A program made the translations under genes and the position numbers. A stretch of DNA of 64,000 bases, from assembly GCA_946699065.1 (NCBI GenBank), contig CAMPDV010002120.1, forward strand, positions 1-64,000, read 5' to 3'. This stretch comes from Loxodes magnus. Its lineage: Eukaryota; Ciliophora; Karyorelictea; Loxodida; Loxodidae. This document shows, piece after piece, positions 36,561 to 47,171 of this stretch. Under the pieces are notes generated by a model that saw only the letters and a list, made by a program, of their open reading frames with translations, had not been told where the DNA came from and ran no database searches. The stretch's first letter is position 1. Every line of letters begins with the position of its first letter.

Positions 36561-36695
36561 TTCTATTTCAAGATGTAAGATGAATAAAACTCTAAAGTAT
36601 ATCATCTAAGCTTTAAATAAAACTGTGCATAAGACATTTATTAAGCGAGCAAAAAAAGGATTAAAATGGTTTAAATAAGTTCCTTAATAAGCATA

Positions 36696-37150
36696 ATGCA
36701 TATCTGTAGACTAAGTTGCACTTGAATCCCAGTATAAATGATCTAAATAAAGAATTACCTTTAGCATTTCTATTAATTGATTAATATCAGATTAATAAGA
36801 AGGAAATAATGCTTAATCAATTTTAAGGTAGAAATAAGTGGTTTGAAATACCTGCTAATTAAAAGTGTAAATTATGGTGAAGATTGAAATATAGAGCTTG
36901 ATAAGGATAATCTTTTAATAAATTTAGTTAATAAAGTGCCTGATATAGTAACTTGGGATTAGCTACTGCTTAATCTGAATAATTTAGATAAATTTTGTTT
37001 GATGGAACATAGAGCTTTATGTAAACTAAGTTTAAGCAGTAAAGGATGTTTTAACTTTATTAAATTGGTAAATAAAAATACTCCGTTAAGTTTATAACCA
37101 ACTATTTTATATATAATAGACAATTATATAAGTCTTTTCTTACTATTTTC
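36696..37150 (+). pseudogene. Leucine-rich fragment, unrecognised
   Basis: From ATG 36696 the plus strand reads with protein-like composition for about 150 codons, including KVEISGLKYLLIKSVNYGED, INLVNKVPDIVTWDQLLLNL and CKLSLSSKGCFNFIKLVNKN. Leucine/asparagine spacing is reminiscent of leucine-rich repeats but no repeat consensus is certain. No convincing stop is found before the convergent kinase gene. It may be a fragment or an isolated exon. Confidence 0.3.
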
Positions 37151-37376
37151 AAATACCTTAACTACTTTCTTTTGCTTATAAAATAATAACTCTAATTTAT
37201 CTTCTTTCTATCTAATTATGTCTCAACCTCTTCATTTATTTATCTATTTTATAAAGTTACTATAGAATATTTATTTCAATAAAGTTACAAATACTATAAA
37301 TATAGAAACTTAAATTAGTTTATTAACTTTCATAAAGAACTTATAAAATTATATTGTCTATATAAAGTTTCTCCCT

Positions 37377-40064
37377 TCAACTCTTCTTTTCTTCAATCTC
37401 ATTTATTTTTAAACTTTCAAACTTGAATTCTTATGAGTCTTCCTCTAATAAAAAAACTTAACCTTAACTTTATTATTTTATACTTTATTCTTACTTCATT
37501 TTTTTAGTTTGACCCTACTAACTTATATCTCCATCTTATCTTTATGGATTTCACTTTTATTTTAATCTTTCTATCTAATTTATAAAATAATCTATATCAG
37601 GTCTAATGTTCTGGTCGAAAGCTAAGCATCTGTAAAATAGATCAGTTAATTCAGGTTCTTATAGTATTTCGTTTGAAAACCTAGGAATCATTTTATTAAT
37701 ATAAACTATTTATTTTAGTTATTCTTATTCATTTATATTTGGATAAACCATTTCTTCATTGAATATCTCTATTCCAATACAACCTAAAGATCAGATATCA
37801 CTTTTCATAGTCACATTTCTTTCAAATTATTCAGGAGCCATTCATTGATGTAATCCTCTTTATTCTATTGTTGTTAACCAATGAGTAGAATCGAATAATC
37901 CTAAAATAACTATTTTGGGTTAATATTTCTTATCTAGTAGAATATTTAGAGATTTTAGTTCTTTATGTATTAAGTTTCTAGAGTGAATAGCCTTTAGACC
38001 TTCTGCTATTTAACTAAGTAAATTAAGTTTCTAGTAATATCTTAAAGGAGATCCTATTTTACTTTCTTTGAATAGCTACTTAGTCTAAGTTTATTAGAAT
38101 AAACTACCAAATCACTAAAAATCTGTTAAGAGGCATAAATTGTAACTTCCTTGTTCTTAAGTATCAATAGCAACTCCTGTAAGTCTTTAAACTCTTAAGC
38201 TGTTTATTAATAGAAGTTCTTTACACTCGAAATAGAACTAATCTAATAAAATATGAAGATCAGTATTTTAGTGAAATACTTTAAGAGCATAAGTAGACCC
38301 ATCAATAGTAATAAGATAGACAATTCCATATTAATCTTTAGCTAGTACTTAGTAGTCATCTAGAAATTATATATTAGGAATTAAGATTCTATAGTTCAAT
38401 ATTCTAATTTTAGAATTATTATCATAACCAGCACCATTTTAATATAAAAGCTGTCAAATATGATCTATAGTAATGGAATTTTATTATTATATATCTAAAG
38501 AATCAATATCTATTTAGGGAATTTTAAACTAGGTGTCTAATTTGTTAGCTTCAATAAAACATTAGAGAGATTCAATAGTTTTGTTTAAAGCTTACAAAGA
38601 TAAACCTTTGTAGTAATAAGCTACTGCATAATTTGAATTAAGCTAAATAGCTGTGTTAAGACACTAGATTGCTTCAGAAAAATTATTTAGCTAATAAAGT
38701 GAATAAGCTTTATGTTAGTAAAAGTCTGGAAGAATAGAATTTAGCTGAATAGCTTTGTTAATGCTTTAAATCGCTTCTTAGTATTTCCCTAACTTTTCCA
38801 ATGCTGATCCTTTGTTACCATGTACAGTTGCATTATTAGGGTCTAGTTTAAGAGCTACATCATAGCTCTAAATCGCTTCTTAATCTTTCCCTAACTTTTC
38901 CAATGCCGATCCTTTGTTATTATGTGCAGTTGCATCATTAGGGTCTAGTTTAAGAGCTACATTATAGCTCTAAATCGCTTCTTAGTATTTCCCTAACTTT
39001 TCCAATGCCGATCCTTTGTTATTATGTACAAGTGCACTATTAGGGTCTAGTTTAAGAGCTACATCATAGCTCTAAATAGCTTCTTAGTATTTCCCTAACT
39101 TTTACAACACCGATCCTTTGTTACCATGTACAGTTGCATTATTAGGGTCTAGTTTAAGAGCTACATCATAGCTCTAAATAGCTTCTTAGTATTTCCCTAA
39201 CTTTTCCAATGCTGATCCTTTGTTATTATGTACAGTTGCATTATTAGGGTCTAGTTTAAGAGCTAAATCATAGCTCTAAATAGCTTCTTAGTATTTCCCT
39301 AACTTTTTCAATGCCCATCCTTTGTTACCATGTACAGTTGCATCATTAGGGTCTAGTTTAAGAGCTACATCATAGCTCTAAATAGCTTCTTAGTATTTCC
39401 CTAACTTTTCCAATGCTGATCCTTTGTTATTATGTACAGTTGCATCATTAGGGTCTAGTTTAAGAGCTACATCATAGCTCTAAATCGCTTCTTAGTATTT
39501 CCCTAACTTTTCCAATATCGATCCTTTGTTACCATGTACAGCTGCATTATTAGGGTCTAGTTTAAGAGCTACATCATAGCTCTAAATCGCTTCTTAGTAT
39601 TTCCCTAACTTTTTTAATGCCAATCCTTTGCTATTATGTACAAGTGCACTATTAGGGTCTAGTTTAAGAGCTAAATCATAGCTCTAAATAGCTTCTTAGT
39701 ATTTCCCTAACTATTCCAATACCAATCCTTTGTTACCATGTGCAGTTGCATCATTAGGGTCTAGTTTAAGAGCTACATCATAGCTCTAAATAGCTTCTTA
39801 GTATTTCCCTAACTTTTCCAATGTAAATCCTTTGTTATTATGTGCAGCTGCATTATTAGGGCCTAGTTTAAGAGCTACATCATAGCTCTAAATAGCTTCT
39901 TAGTATTTCCCTAACTTTTCCAATGCTGATCCTTTGTTATTATATACAGCTGCATAATTAGGATCTAATATTAAAGCTATATTGAAATACTCAATAGCTT
40001 AAAGATAATTTCCCTCTTTGAATAATTAGAGTCCTTTTCGATTATACTAAGTTGCTTCTGACAT
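37377..40064 (-). CDS. TPR / TKL-like pseudokinase, long-TPR form (about 15 TPRs)
   Basis: Intact: ATG 40064-40062 to TGA 37379-37377 is 2688 bases, 895 residues, in one frame. The N-terminus is MSEATQYNRKGL. About 500 residues of TPRs follow, of which about 12 consecutive units are nearly identical 102-bp repeats (KYQEAIQSYDVALKLDPN). A linker leads to the kinase domain: YALKVF, HSRNLIHKELKSLNILLD, QWMAPEQFE, SDIWSLGCIGIEIF. HKE replaces HRD and GLFD replaces DFG, so it is predicted inactive. The tail EFKFESLKINEIEEKKS is shared with the other family members. It is the best evidence in the window for the altered code: many TAA/TAG as Gln, TGA as Trp, and TGA as the final stop. Confidence 0.88.
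38757..39960 (-). repeat. Homogenised 102-bp TPR repeat array inside the gene
   Basis: About 12 head-to-tail units of exactly 102 bases (34 codons), differing at only a few positions each. Changes are clustered at the same variable sites (for example GCTGATCC, GCCGATCC, ATCGATCC). The frame is kept throughout. Units at either end of the array are more divergent. This is the pattern of recent unequal exchange or gene conversion within a coding array. Confidence 0.9.
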
Positions 40065-40645
40065 ATTTATAAATGTTAATAGAATGATAATAAGATTTAA
40101 GATTTAATATTTAATAATAATTTAATATTGTTTAAATAATAATAAGGAAGATAGTTACTTTTATGATGTTAATTTCTAAAATAAAGTAGTTAATTTATTA
40201 ATTAAATATTAGCATTTAGTTAATACTTTAACTAAAAGTTAGTTAGTTAATTCTATATATAATAGTTATTATTAGTAGCTATTAAGACTATTTAGTTAAG
40301 ATTATTTATTTATTAATTAGTGTTTATTATTTATATTTGTTAGTAGTAAATAGATATTTAGTTATAATGCTTACTAGATGCTTATTGTTTAAATAACTAA
40401 GTAGGATAATATTAATGCTAGTATCTTTTATATTTAGTGTAAATAAACATTTATTTAAATAATTCTAGATGCTTTATCCATATCCAATAAATAGAAATCA
40501 ATTTATATTTCATTTTTAGATCTCTATGATAGATTTCTTTAATTATTTATGCTTTTGCTATTTAAGCAAGAACTTTATGTGATTATATAAAACATTATAT
40601 TCTATCCTATATTCTTTTTGGATGCAGAAGACTATCTATTACTAT
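40065..40645. other. Extremely AT-rich spacer
   Basis: About 580 bases upstream of the long TPR gene, with many short TTAGTTA/TAATTA-type repeats. No gene recognised. It likely contains the promoter of the TPR gene and the 3' end of the gene at 40646. Confidence 0.4.
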
Positions 40646-41806
40646 TCAAGTGCAGAAAGAAGTTCTAAAATTTTAAAAAGATATCTCAAAGAATACTGAA
40701 AAAATATAATAAACTAACCCTTTTTATTTAACTTATAATAATGTTTCACTTTAATAAAAGAGTTTTTGTATGAAGCTTCTTATTTACTTCAGATACTACA
40801 TTTATATAAGTTTAAGTTTATTAATGTCAGCCTTCTCTTCTCATTTGGTTTCTTATATCTTCTTACTTTTCATCATCGCTTCTAAAGCTTTCTTTTTATT
40901 CTACCTATAGCTCTACCTAATTCGATGTGCTTTATCTAAATATTAATTCTTTTACTATGCAGATTCCAGTGAAAATTTTTAATCCGAAAGTCTTTTTCTG
41001 ATTATTGATTAGAAGTAAACTATTAGTTTAAGTAGATAGTTGTATGTTATTAGTCTTAACTAATTTCTGCCATTAAATTTATCAGAAAAATGTCTAATTA
41101 AGTTCCAAATAGTAGACACATTTGAAGATATGTCTAAAAGTGACTTTTTCTTCACTAATATAGGGATAACTTTTCGCAAGATAATGCTGTAAATGTAAAT
41201 AATTTGAAAACTATAATAATGAATTAGCAACTTAAGTTTGAGATAAATGCTTTTCTATATTTCTTACTAAATTTAGTGTGCTTTATTTCTGGAAATTTCT
41301 AAAGTCCTTCAAGTTAATCTCTGAATATCTATAAGATGTGTATGTCTCTATAGCGTAAAATTGCTTCTTAATAGAATTAGTTTCTTATTTATTCTTCTAT
41401 AAAGTTCTCAATAGAAAGTAAGTTGGAAATCATTATTAGATTCTCATAGTTTTTTCCATAGAACTAAAACATCTTCTTTACTTACTAAAGTATAAAGATT
41501 TTTAGTTCCAATTACATTCAAATAATTTTCTTATGTCCGATTCTGGATAATTCATAGATTCTTTCCGTATTTTAAACTAGAAATGGAAAAAGCGTTTTGG
41601 TATAATGTTTTTAAATGGTATTCATTTCAAGTCTATGTAGCAGGATTCATTAAAAGCATAGATAGGGACTGTAAAGCCTTTCTTTTCAATATATGCATGC
41701 TTTTGTTTATTTTTTCTTTCATACTACATATTCCTTTCATTGCAGTTCAAGAAACTTCCTCATCTCTATATTCAGACTTAAGTAACGTAAACATGCGAAA
41801 AAGCAT
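40646..41806 (-). CDS. Unrecognised 386-residue protein (minus)
   Basis: One frame from ATG 41806-41804 to TGA 40648-40646 (387 codons). Sequence is convincingly protein-like: NLYTLVSKEDVLVLWKKLWE, RHTHLIDIQRLTWRTLEISR, LLDISSNVSTIWNLIRHFSD and KKALEAMMKSKKIQETKWEE. At least seven internal TGA codons read as Trp. An alternative start is ATG 41794 or 41740. The distal C-terminus is less convincing, so an earlier stop is possible. No family recognised and no paralogue in the window. It is separated from the long TPR gene by an AT-rich spacer, on the same strand. Confidence 0.55.
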
Positions 41807-42239
41807 TTAATAGATTCGGAGAGTACACTACTATAATGGCTCAGAGAAATACATTTCAAAATCGATTCTAATAGATTTGAATCCTCTGTTAATTGTAATA
41901 GTTAAATGCAATAAATATAATAAAATTAAGCAAATATAATGGTAACTAAAGTGAAGTTTACTAAATATTAGGAGTTGCTATCAGATTGAAAACTGAATTT
42001 GGTCATTATAAGTGGAGTGAAGAGCTCTAATAGATGCCATATAATAAATAAAAGCCTATTAGAAAAAAGGGAGCTGGGACACCAAAAAAAGGTTTCTAAT
42101 TTAGTTGCTAGCATATCTTAAAGAACTCTACTTATAAATAACTAGGATTGTAATTTATCTCCTCATTTAATTTAATTATTTCCTATTACACTTCTATTTA
42201 CTTTACCTTTTACTTATGATAAATTGACATAGCTTTTGA
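41807..42239. other. Spacer before the second satellite array
   Basis: About 430 bases upstream of the minus-strand gene. Nothing recognised apart from the gradual onset of satellite units. Confidence 0.35.
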
Positions 42240-43084
42240 ACTGAGGGAAGAAAGGCAAACCTTAAGTCGAAATATGATTTTTTTAAAGAACTTGATTTAG
42301 CTCTAAAACTAAGTCTGAGAAATGAAACTAGCTAATAAAAATAGAGACGCGAAAGACTAATATTTAGTTAAAATGTTTGCCTTTAATAATTTGATCTAAT
42401 TCAAAAAAGAGCCTGAATAATAAAACTAGCTTTTGAAATGACAGACGCGAAAAACTAAGTTTAAGTCAAACATTTTTTTAAGAGCTTGATCTAGCTCTAA
42501 AACTGAGTCTGAGTAAGAAAACCTATAATAAAACGAGTGACTTGAGAAAATAACTTTAAGTCAAATTTTTACCTTTAAGAGCTTGATCTAGCTCTAAAAC
42601 TAGGTCTGAATAATGAAATTTATGAATAAATGAGAGATGATAAAGACTAACCCAAATTCGTAACTTGTATCTTTAAGAGTTTTATCTAACTCAAAGAAGA
42701 CTATAAGTACTTAAATGCTCTGAACTGAGGGGTTTGAAAGTTAAACATTAAATTAAAAAAATGTTCATTTAAGAGACTGATCGAGCCTTAAAAATTAATC
42801 TAAGTAATGAAATAAGTTGCTTTAGCTAAATAATTTAAAGTTAAACATGAAGTAAAAAATTGTTCATTTAAGAGCTTTAACGAACTTAAAAAAAATTGAG
42901 TAATGAAATCTGCTGATGAAATGAGAGTTTTTAAAGCTAAGCAGAAAGTAAACACTTGTTTGCTTACTATGTTTAATCTAGTTCTAAAAAATTAGTCTGA
43001 GAAATGAAACTAGCTGTTTTAAATAAAGAGAAAACTAAACCTTAATTTGAAACTCGTTTATTTGAAGAGCTTGATCATCTTGAA
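42240..43084. repeat. Second satellite array, about 97-bp units
   Basis: Eight or nine degenerate units marked by TTGATCTAGCTCTAAAAC, AGTCTGAG and AATGAAACTAGC, spaced about 95-98 bases. Clearly the same family as the left part of the 29.3-35.3 kb array. The array ends directly against the 5'-cut P3 gene. Confidence 0.85.
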
Positions 43085-43969
43085 TTCTGCTAAAGAAGGA
43101 GAAGCTTAAGTAGTTACTTTAACTTAAAATACCAGGATTATAAGATCTTTTACTCTCTGGGATAAAATTTTGCGGAGTTGGAGAAGAAAATCGTTATGCT
43201 AGTGGCAGTGTATAAGAAAAATATTGAGACCTTTGACATTAAGAAAAGGCTCTGGTGTAGTAAATGTATTCCTGATATTTATATTTTTGTAAGCAGAAAA
43301 GTATTCACTGGAGATAATACTCTTGAATTCATAAATTATGGAGTAAAAGCATTATAGATTTGTTCTTCCAATTAAAATTAGGATTTTTCAACGGTGCTCT
43401 ATGATCTTAAAAAAGTATTTGGCACATATTTATCTTTTTATTAAAAGCATCTTGTTGAGAAGGGATGTAATGGTTAGTTCCCTCCAGCAGATTTGAATAA
43501 AATTTAAAGTCTTAAATCTTATGAGGAAAATAAAGAAGTTCCCAAGATGACTGATTTGGCAGGTTCTAAACTAAATATATATCTCCTATCTAAAAAATGA
43601 ATAAAGGATAATTTAAAGTTCCAATAATCAACAGTGATAAATGCTTTAAATGTGGAAGATGTTACCTTATTACCTAGATTCTGGGTATCAGTCAATAAAC
43701 TTTAAAATTTAAAAGTTTTCCTGAAATATTCTAAAAAGAATGTACAAGATGCTTCTAAGCTAAGCTGTATGTCCGCGAAAAATAGAATTGAGTTGGTTCG
43801 AAAAACATTACCATATAAGGCATATAGGGAAGCAGAAGTTGGTTCTGATTATTGAAAATAAGATTTATAGAAATATCCTTCTTGGAAGAAAAATGAAGAC
43901 TTACAGTTAAATCTTAGTATTTTGATATTAAATAAGCATGGCTACTTGTTATTTAAGATAACATTTTGA
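43085..43969 (+). CDS. Unrecognised protein P3, 5'-truncated by the satellite
   Basis: A single frame of about 294 codons runs from the satellite boundary to TGA 43967-43969. Readings include FTGDNTLEFINYGVKALQ, QDFSTVLYDLKKVFGTYLSF, NKEVPKMTDLAGSKLNIYLL and KLSCMSAKNRIELVRKTLPY. It is related to the remnant at 21.24-22.33 kb. No start codon is seen on the left, and the homologous sequence at 21.9 kb extends further upstream. The gene was probably cut when the satellite arrived or expanded. No domain recognised. A P1 remnant lies downstream on the other strand. Confidence 0.45.
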
Positions 43970-44389
43970 TAATATTAGCTTCTTAATTTAAGCATAAGCT
44001 ATTAAGGAATTAAATATATGAATTAAAAGTAGGTAAATTATTGTTTAGGCATATAAAAATAAAGATTGCTTTTAAAATTAAAATTTAATAAAATCTAAAT
44101 AAATTAGGCGGGAAATAAATGTTAATAGTTTTGGTTCAAAAATTAGATAGATATAACTTATATTAATTATTGAAATAATAGAGATAATTAAATATATAGC
44201 TTTTATATATAGTGGTATAAAGAAAATAATCAGCTTAGTTGTATTGAATGTAATAATTCTTAAGTCTTTTAAATTAAGTTTATATCTTATAAAAGTTAAA
44301 GATTTCTTAAAATCTGATTGATATAAATGTTATACTTATTTATTCCTTTGATTAATTGCACTTCAATATTTAAACTTTAATTTTTCCAT
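43970..44389. other. AT-rich spacer
   Basis: About 420 bases between the P3 gene and a convergent P1 remnant. Nothing recognised. Confidence 0.35.
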
Positions 44390-44959
44390 TATAACTACCT
44401 TAGAAAACTTTGCTAATATTTCCATTTTCTAATTTCTTAGAACTACTAGCTAGTCAAATTTAGCTATAGTTCAGTTATTCCAGCTTTATCTCTTTTTCCG
44501 CTCTTAAATACAATGAAGGGCTGAGCATATTTCTCTTTCAGAAAGGAATATCTTTAAAATTGAAGAGAGGAAACTCTAGGAACTTAAAATAAGAATATGC
44601 TTCTTTTTTTATAATCTTAAGAGCAATCACTGTAAAAGGGCAAACTAAGAAAGCTCTGTAATCCATATAATATTTGGTAATATCCTAAGCATATATAGCT
44701 TCCAAATTTGACTTTTAAATAAGGCAAGCTTCTCTATAGCTTTTATATCTTTATTCTTGTTAAGCTCTTTAAAATGATAAATAAGTTATTTACTTTGGAA
44801 AACTTATCTTTCATAAGAAAAGTCTTATTTTTTATTATTTCATTAACTATCTATGAAAGCTTAGAGTGATAGCAAGTGATACTTTCTTGAGATTCTAAAA
44901 GAAAATTTCCTATAATGATCTTTTATCGAGTCTTGCACTTATAAATGTAGAGATTTGCC
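44390..44959 (-). pseudogene. P1-family 5' half (minus)
   Basis: Reads on the minus strand in the same frame as P1: SKQLIYHFKELNKNKDIKAI, QIWKLYMLRILPNIIWITEL, ILILSSQSFLSSILKIF and FDQLVVLRNQKMEILAKF. The match stops at about 44.39 kb, leaving out the C-terminal half. At its 5' side it abuts the retroelement at about 44.96 kb. The conserved reading is what fixes the strand and frame of the whole P1 family. Confidence 0.5.
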
Positions 44960-46830
44960 TAATTTTAGTGCCTGCTCCCCGAGATTATTCAATATAATAA
45001 TAAATTAACTACTGAATGAACTAAAGGAAAAAAGTTGGGATTACAATATAGACTGAAACGGAACAGGGAACAGAAGCAAGATATGTAGGTGCCCTAGCAT
45101 ATGCTGATGATATTGTAGCATTAGTTCATCCAGATTAACTAGAAGATATGACTGATGTACTATAATAATAATCATAACGCTATAATTTATAAATTGTGGA
45201 CAAAACAAAATAAATGATATGAAATGATAATGCATGACAAAATTAAGAGATAATCACAATAAATGGAATAGTAATAGAGAAAGTGAAGGAATTTATTTTT
45301 TGCACCATTGGATACAAGAAAACATTTCATATTCAAAACACCTGGAATCAACAATCTAAGAATGCCAGAAAACCCAAGCATGAATCTTAAGCAAATTAAC
45401 AATTTAGAAAGGAATCACTCCATATAACGCATCTATAATAATAAAATCCTATATAGATCAAATATTTGCTTATGGAAGCGAATGTATTCCATTCATAGAG
45501 GAAGCTATAGGAAACATTTCCCTAAATAAATTGGAAGTCATGCAGCCTAAATCATTAAGAGCTGTAATAGATGGACCTTTCTGCGCATAAAACGAAATCC
45601 TGGAGAATGAACTGCAATTCCTGAAACTACAATACTATATTTTATAACGCATGTTAATGTTCAGAAGAAAATTGCTTCTAAACTAAGAATCAACATTAGA
45701 TGAATGATTATGTCAATTAGCAAAGAGGAATAACTATATATTTGAAACATACTCAAGGAAGGTAATGGAGGCACTTCAGCTCAACGAAGAAATAATAATA
45801 CATGATAACTGAAAAAAAGCAGATGGAAAAATATTGTTAAAAAAAGCGATTAAGTTCCATAATGATACAAACTCCATTACACAAATGTAGAATATGATCA
45901 CCTGCTAAAAATATAGAAGTGAATGAATGGAACAATTCATACAAGGAGTACCAAACTTTCTAATATTCAACAAACACAGAAAACAGGAAATATGCTACTT
46001 ATTTAGACTACGGGCCAAATGTAATGGAGCAGCATAAGCAATGAAAGAAAGAAATCTAATAGAGAATGAAGTATGTTAATTCTGCAATTATAGAAAGGAA
46101 AATGAGATCTATATAATAGAAGATTGCAGATAATGCAAAGAAGAAAGAGAATAGCTAATAGAAAATCTTGCGAACGTAAATATCAGTAATAACTAATAAA
46201 AATAAGCCTTCCTGGACCTCAAACTTGAAGAAATAGTATGAGGAAATTACAAATTCGAAAATCTGATAATAACTCTAAAGTAAATAAAAGAAAAGAAATA
46301 GATTGTTACATTAAAAATGTTCTGAAAGATATATTAGAGAAAAGAAAACTGGGCTATATTTAAAAAATTCTTCCTTATTAAAAAAAAATTGGCAAAACTA
46401 CAGAGTAGGATCCAACGAGCATACTTGAATTTATAATCGGTTATCAAGAGGACAAAAAAATAAAAACTTGATTTAACAGCTTTATAACAATTCTAAGAAA
46501 ATGAGGAAAGGAACTTGAGATACACTAAGAAAAGACTAACAGATAGCTTAACTATCTAAAGACAAATGAAAGAGTTAGAAAAGTAATAGATAGAGAATAG
46601 AATTCTATTGTTTTAAACAGACCTAATGATGGAGATTGACTCTAATACTTCAGATCAGGACATAATGAATCTATTGGAATAAGAATTAGAACAAATGGGT
46701 GAAAATGGGAGGATTCTGGTCAGATAAGATAATTTCCAAGAATACTCTTACTTTTGATCTATCTTAATTTGTGGCTAACCTATCAATGGTGAAACCACAT
46801 AAATAAATAAATTAATAGATTAATTTGATT
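44960..46830 (+). mobile_element. 5'-truncated non-LTR (LINE-type) retrotransposon
   Basis: Starts inside the reverse transcriptase: SPRLFNIIINQLLNELKE (44.976 kb), then in another frame GALAYADDIVALVHPD with the YADD box at 45100-45111. After a further frame change near 45.3 kb comes SYIDQIFAYGSECIPFIEEA, LEVMQPKSLRAVIDGP and ILENELQFLKLQYYILQR. This is the order typical of the region after the RT domain in LINE ORF2. A C-terminal Cys motif follows (CQFCNYRKENEIYIIEDC with CKEER). An acidic tail ends at TGA 46755-46757, followed by a 3' hairpin and a TAAATAAATAAATT tail. Truncation at the 5' end and the frameshifts mean the copy is dead. The code used is the same (TAA/TAG as Gln). Confidence 0.85.
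46771..46798 (+). promoter_or_regulatory. LINE 3'-UTR hairpin
   Basis: Stem GTGG...CCAC enclosing an inner ACC/GGT pair and loop TATCAAT, 14 bases after the last ORF's stop and just before a TAAA-rich tail. Such 3' hairpins serve in known LINEs as the RNA site bound by their own reverse transcriptase. The related structure at 50055-50086 supports the fold. Confidence 0.55.
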
Positions 46831-47171
46831 TAATTAAGTTGTTCTGAATTTAGTTTTGCGATATCATAAAGAGCAATGAATGCACTTAATATAATAAAAA
46901 TGAAAGTGATAATAAAAGTGAGATGGGTTTAAGCATATAGTTAGTATTGTAATTTAAAATAGCTTATTGCAATATAAAAGAATAAGCTATTAATTTATTA
47001 AAAAGCTTTCTTTAGTTAAATATTTTAATAAATGTATGGAAATAATTAGATTAAACTAAAATTACAAAGAAAACTAAGATACTTCTTTAAATCCTTTTCT
47101 TATAAACAAGAAATTAGATTAAATAAATTAACAATCTATAAATTAAATTATTATAAGATACCATTTTCAAA
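46831..47171. other. AT-rich spacer upstream of TPR gene
   Basis: About 340 bases between the retroelement tail and the ATG at 47172. No motif recognised. It should hold the promoter of the TPR gene. Confidence 0.35.

Noticed and set aside
38757-39960. Regular about 100-bp repeats as a CRISPR-like array
   Set aside because: The period is exactly 34 codons, the units encode the TPR consensus in one frame of an intact gene, and there are no unique spacers. The host is a eukaryote.
41583-41810. Plus-strand membrane-protein-like ORF
   Set aside because: It is antisense to the start of the better-supported minus-strand gene 40646-41806.
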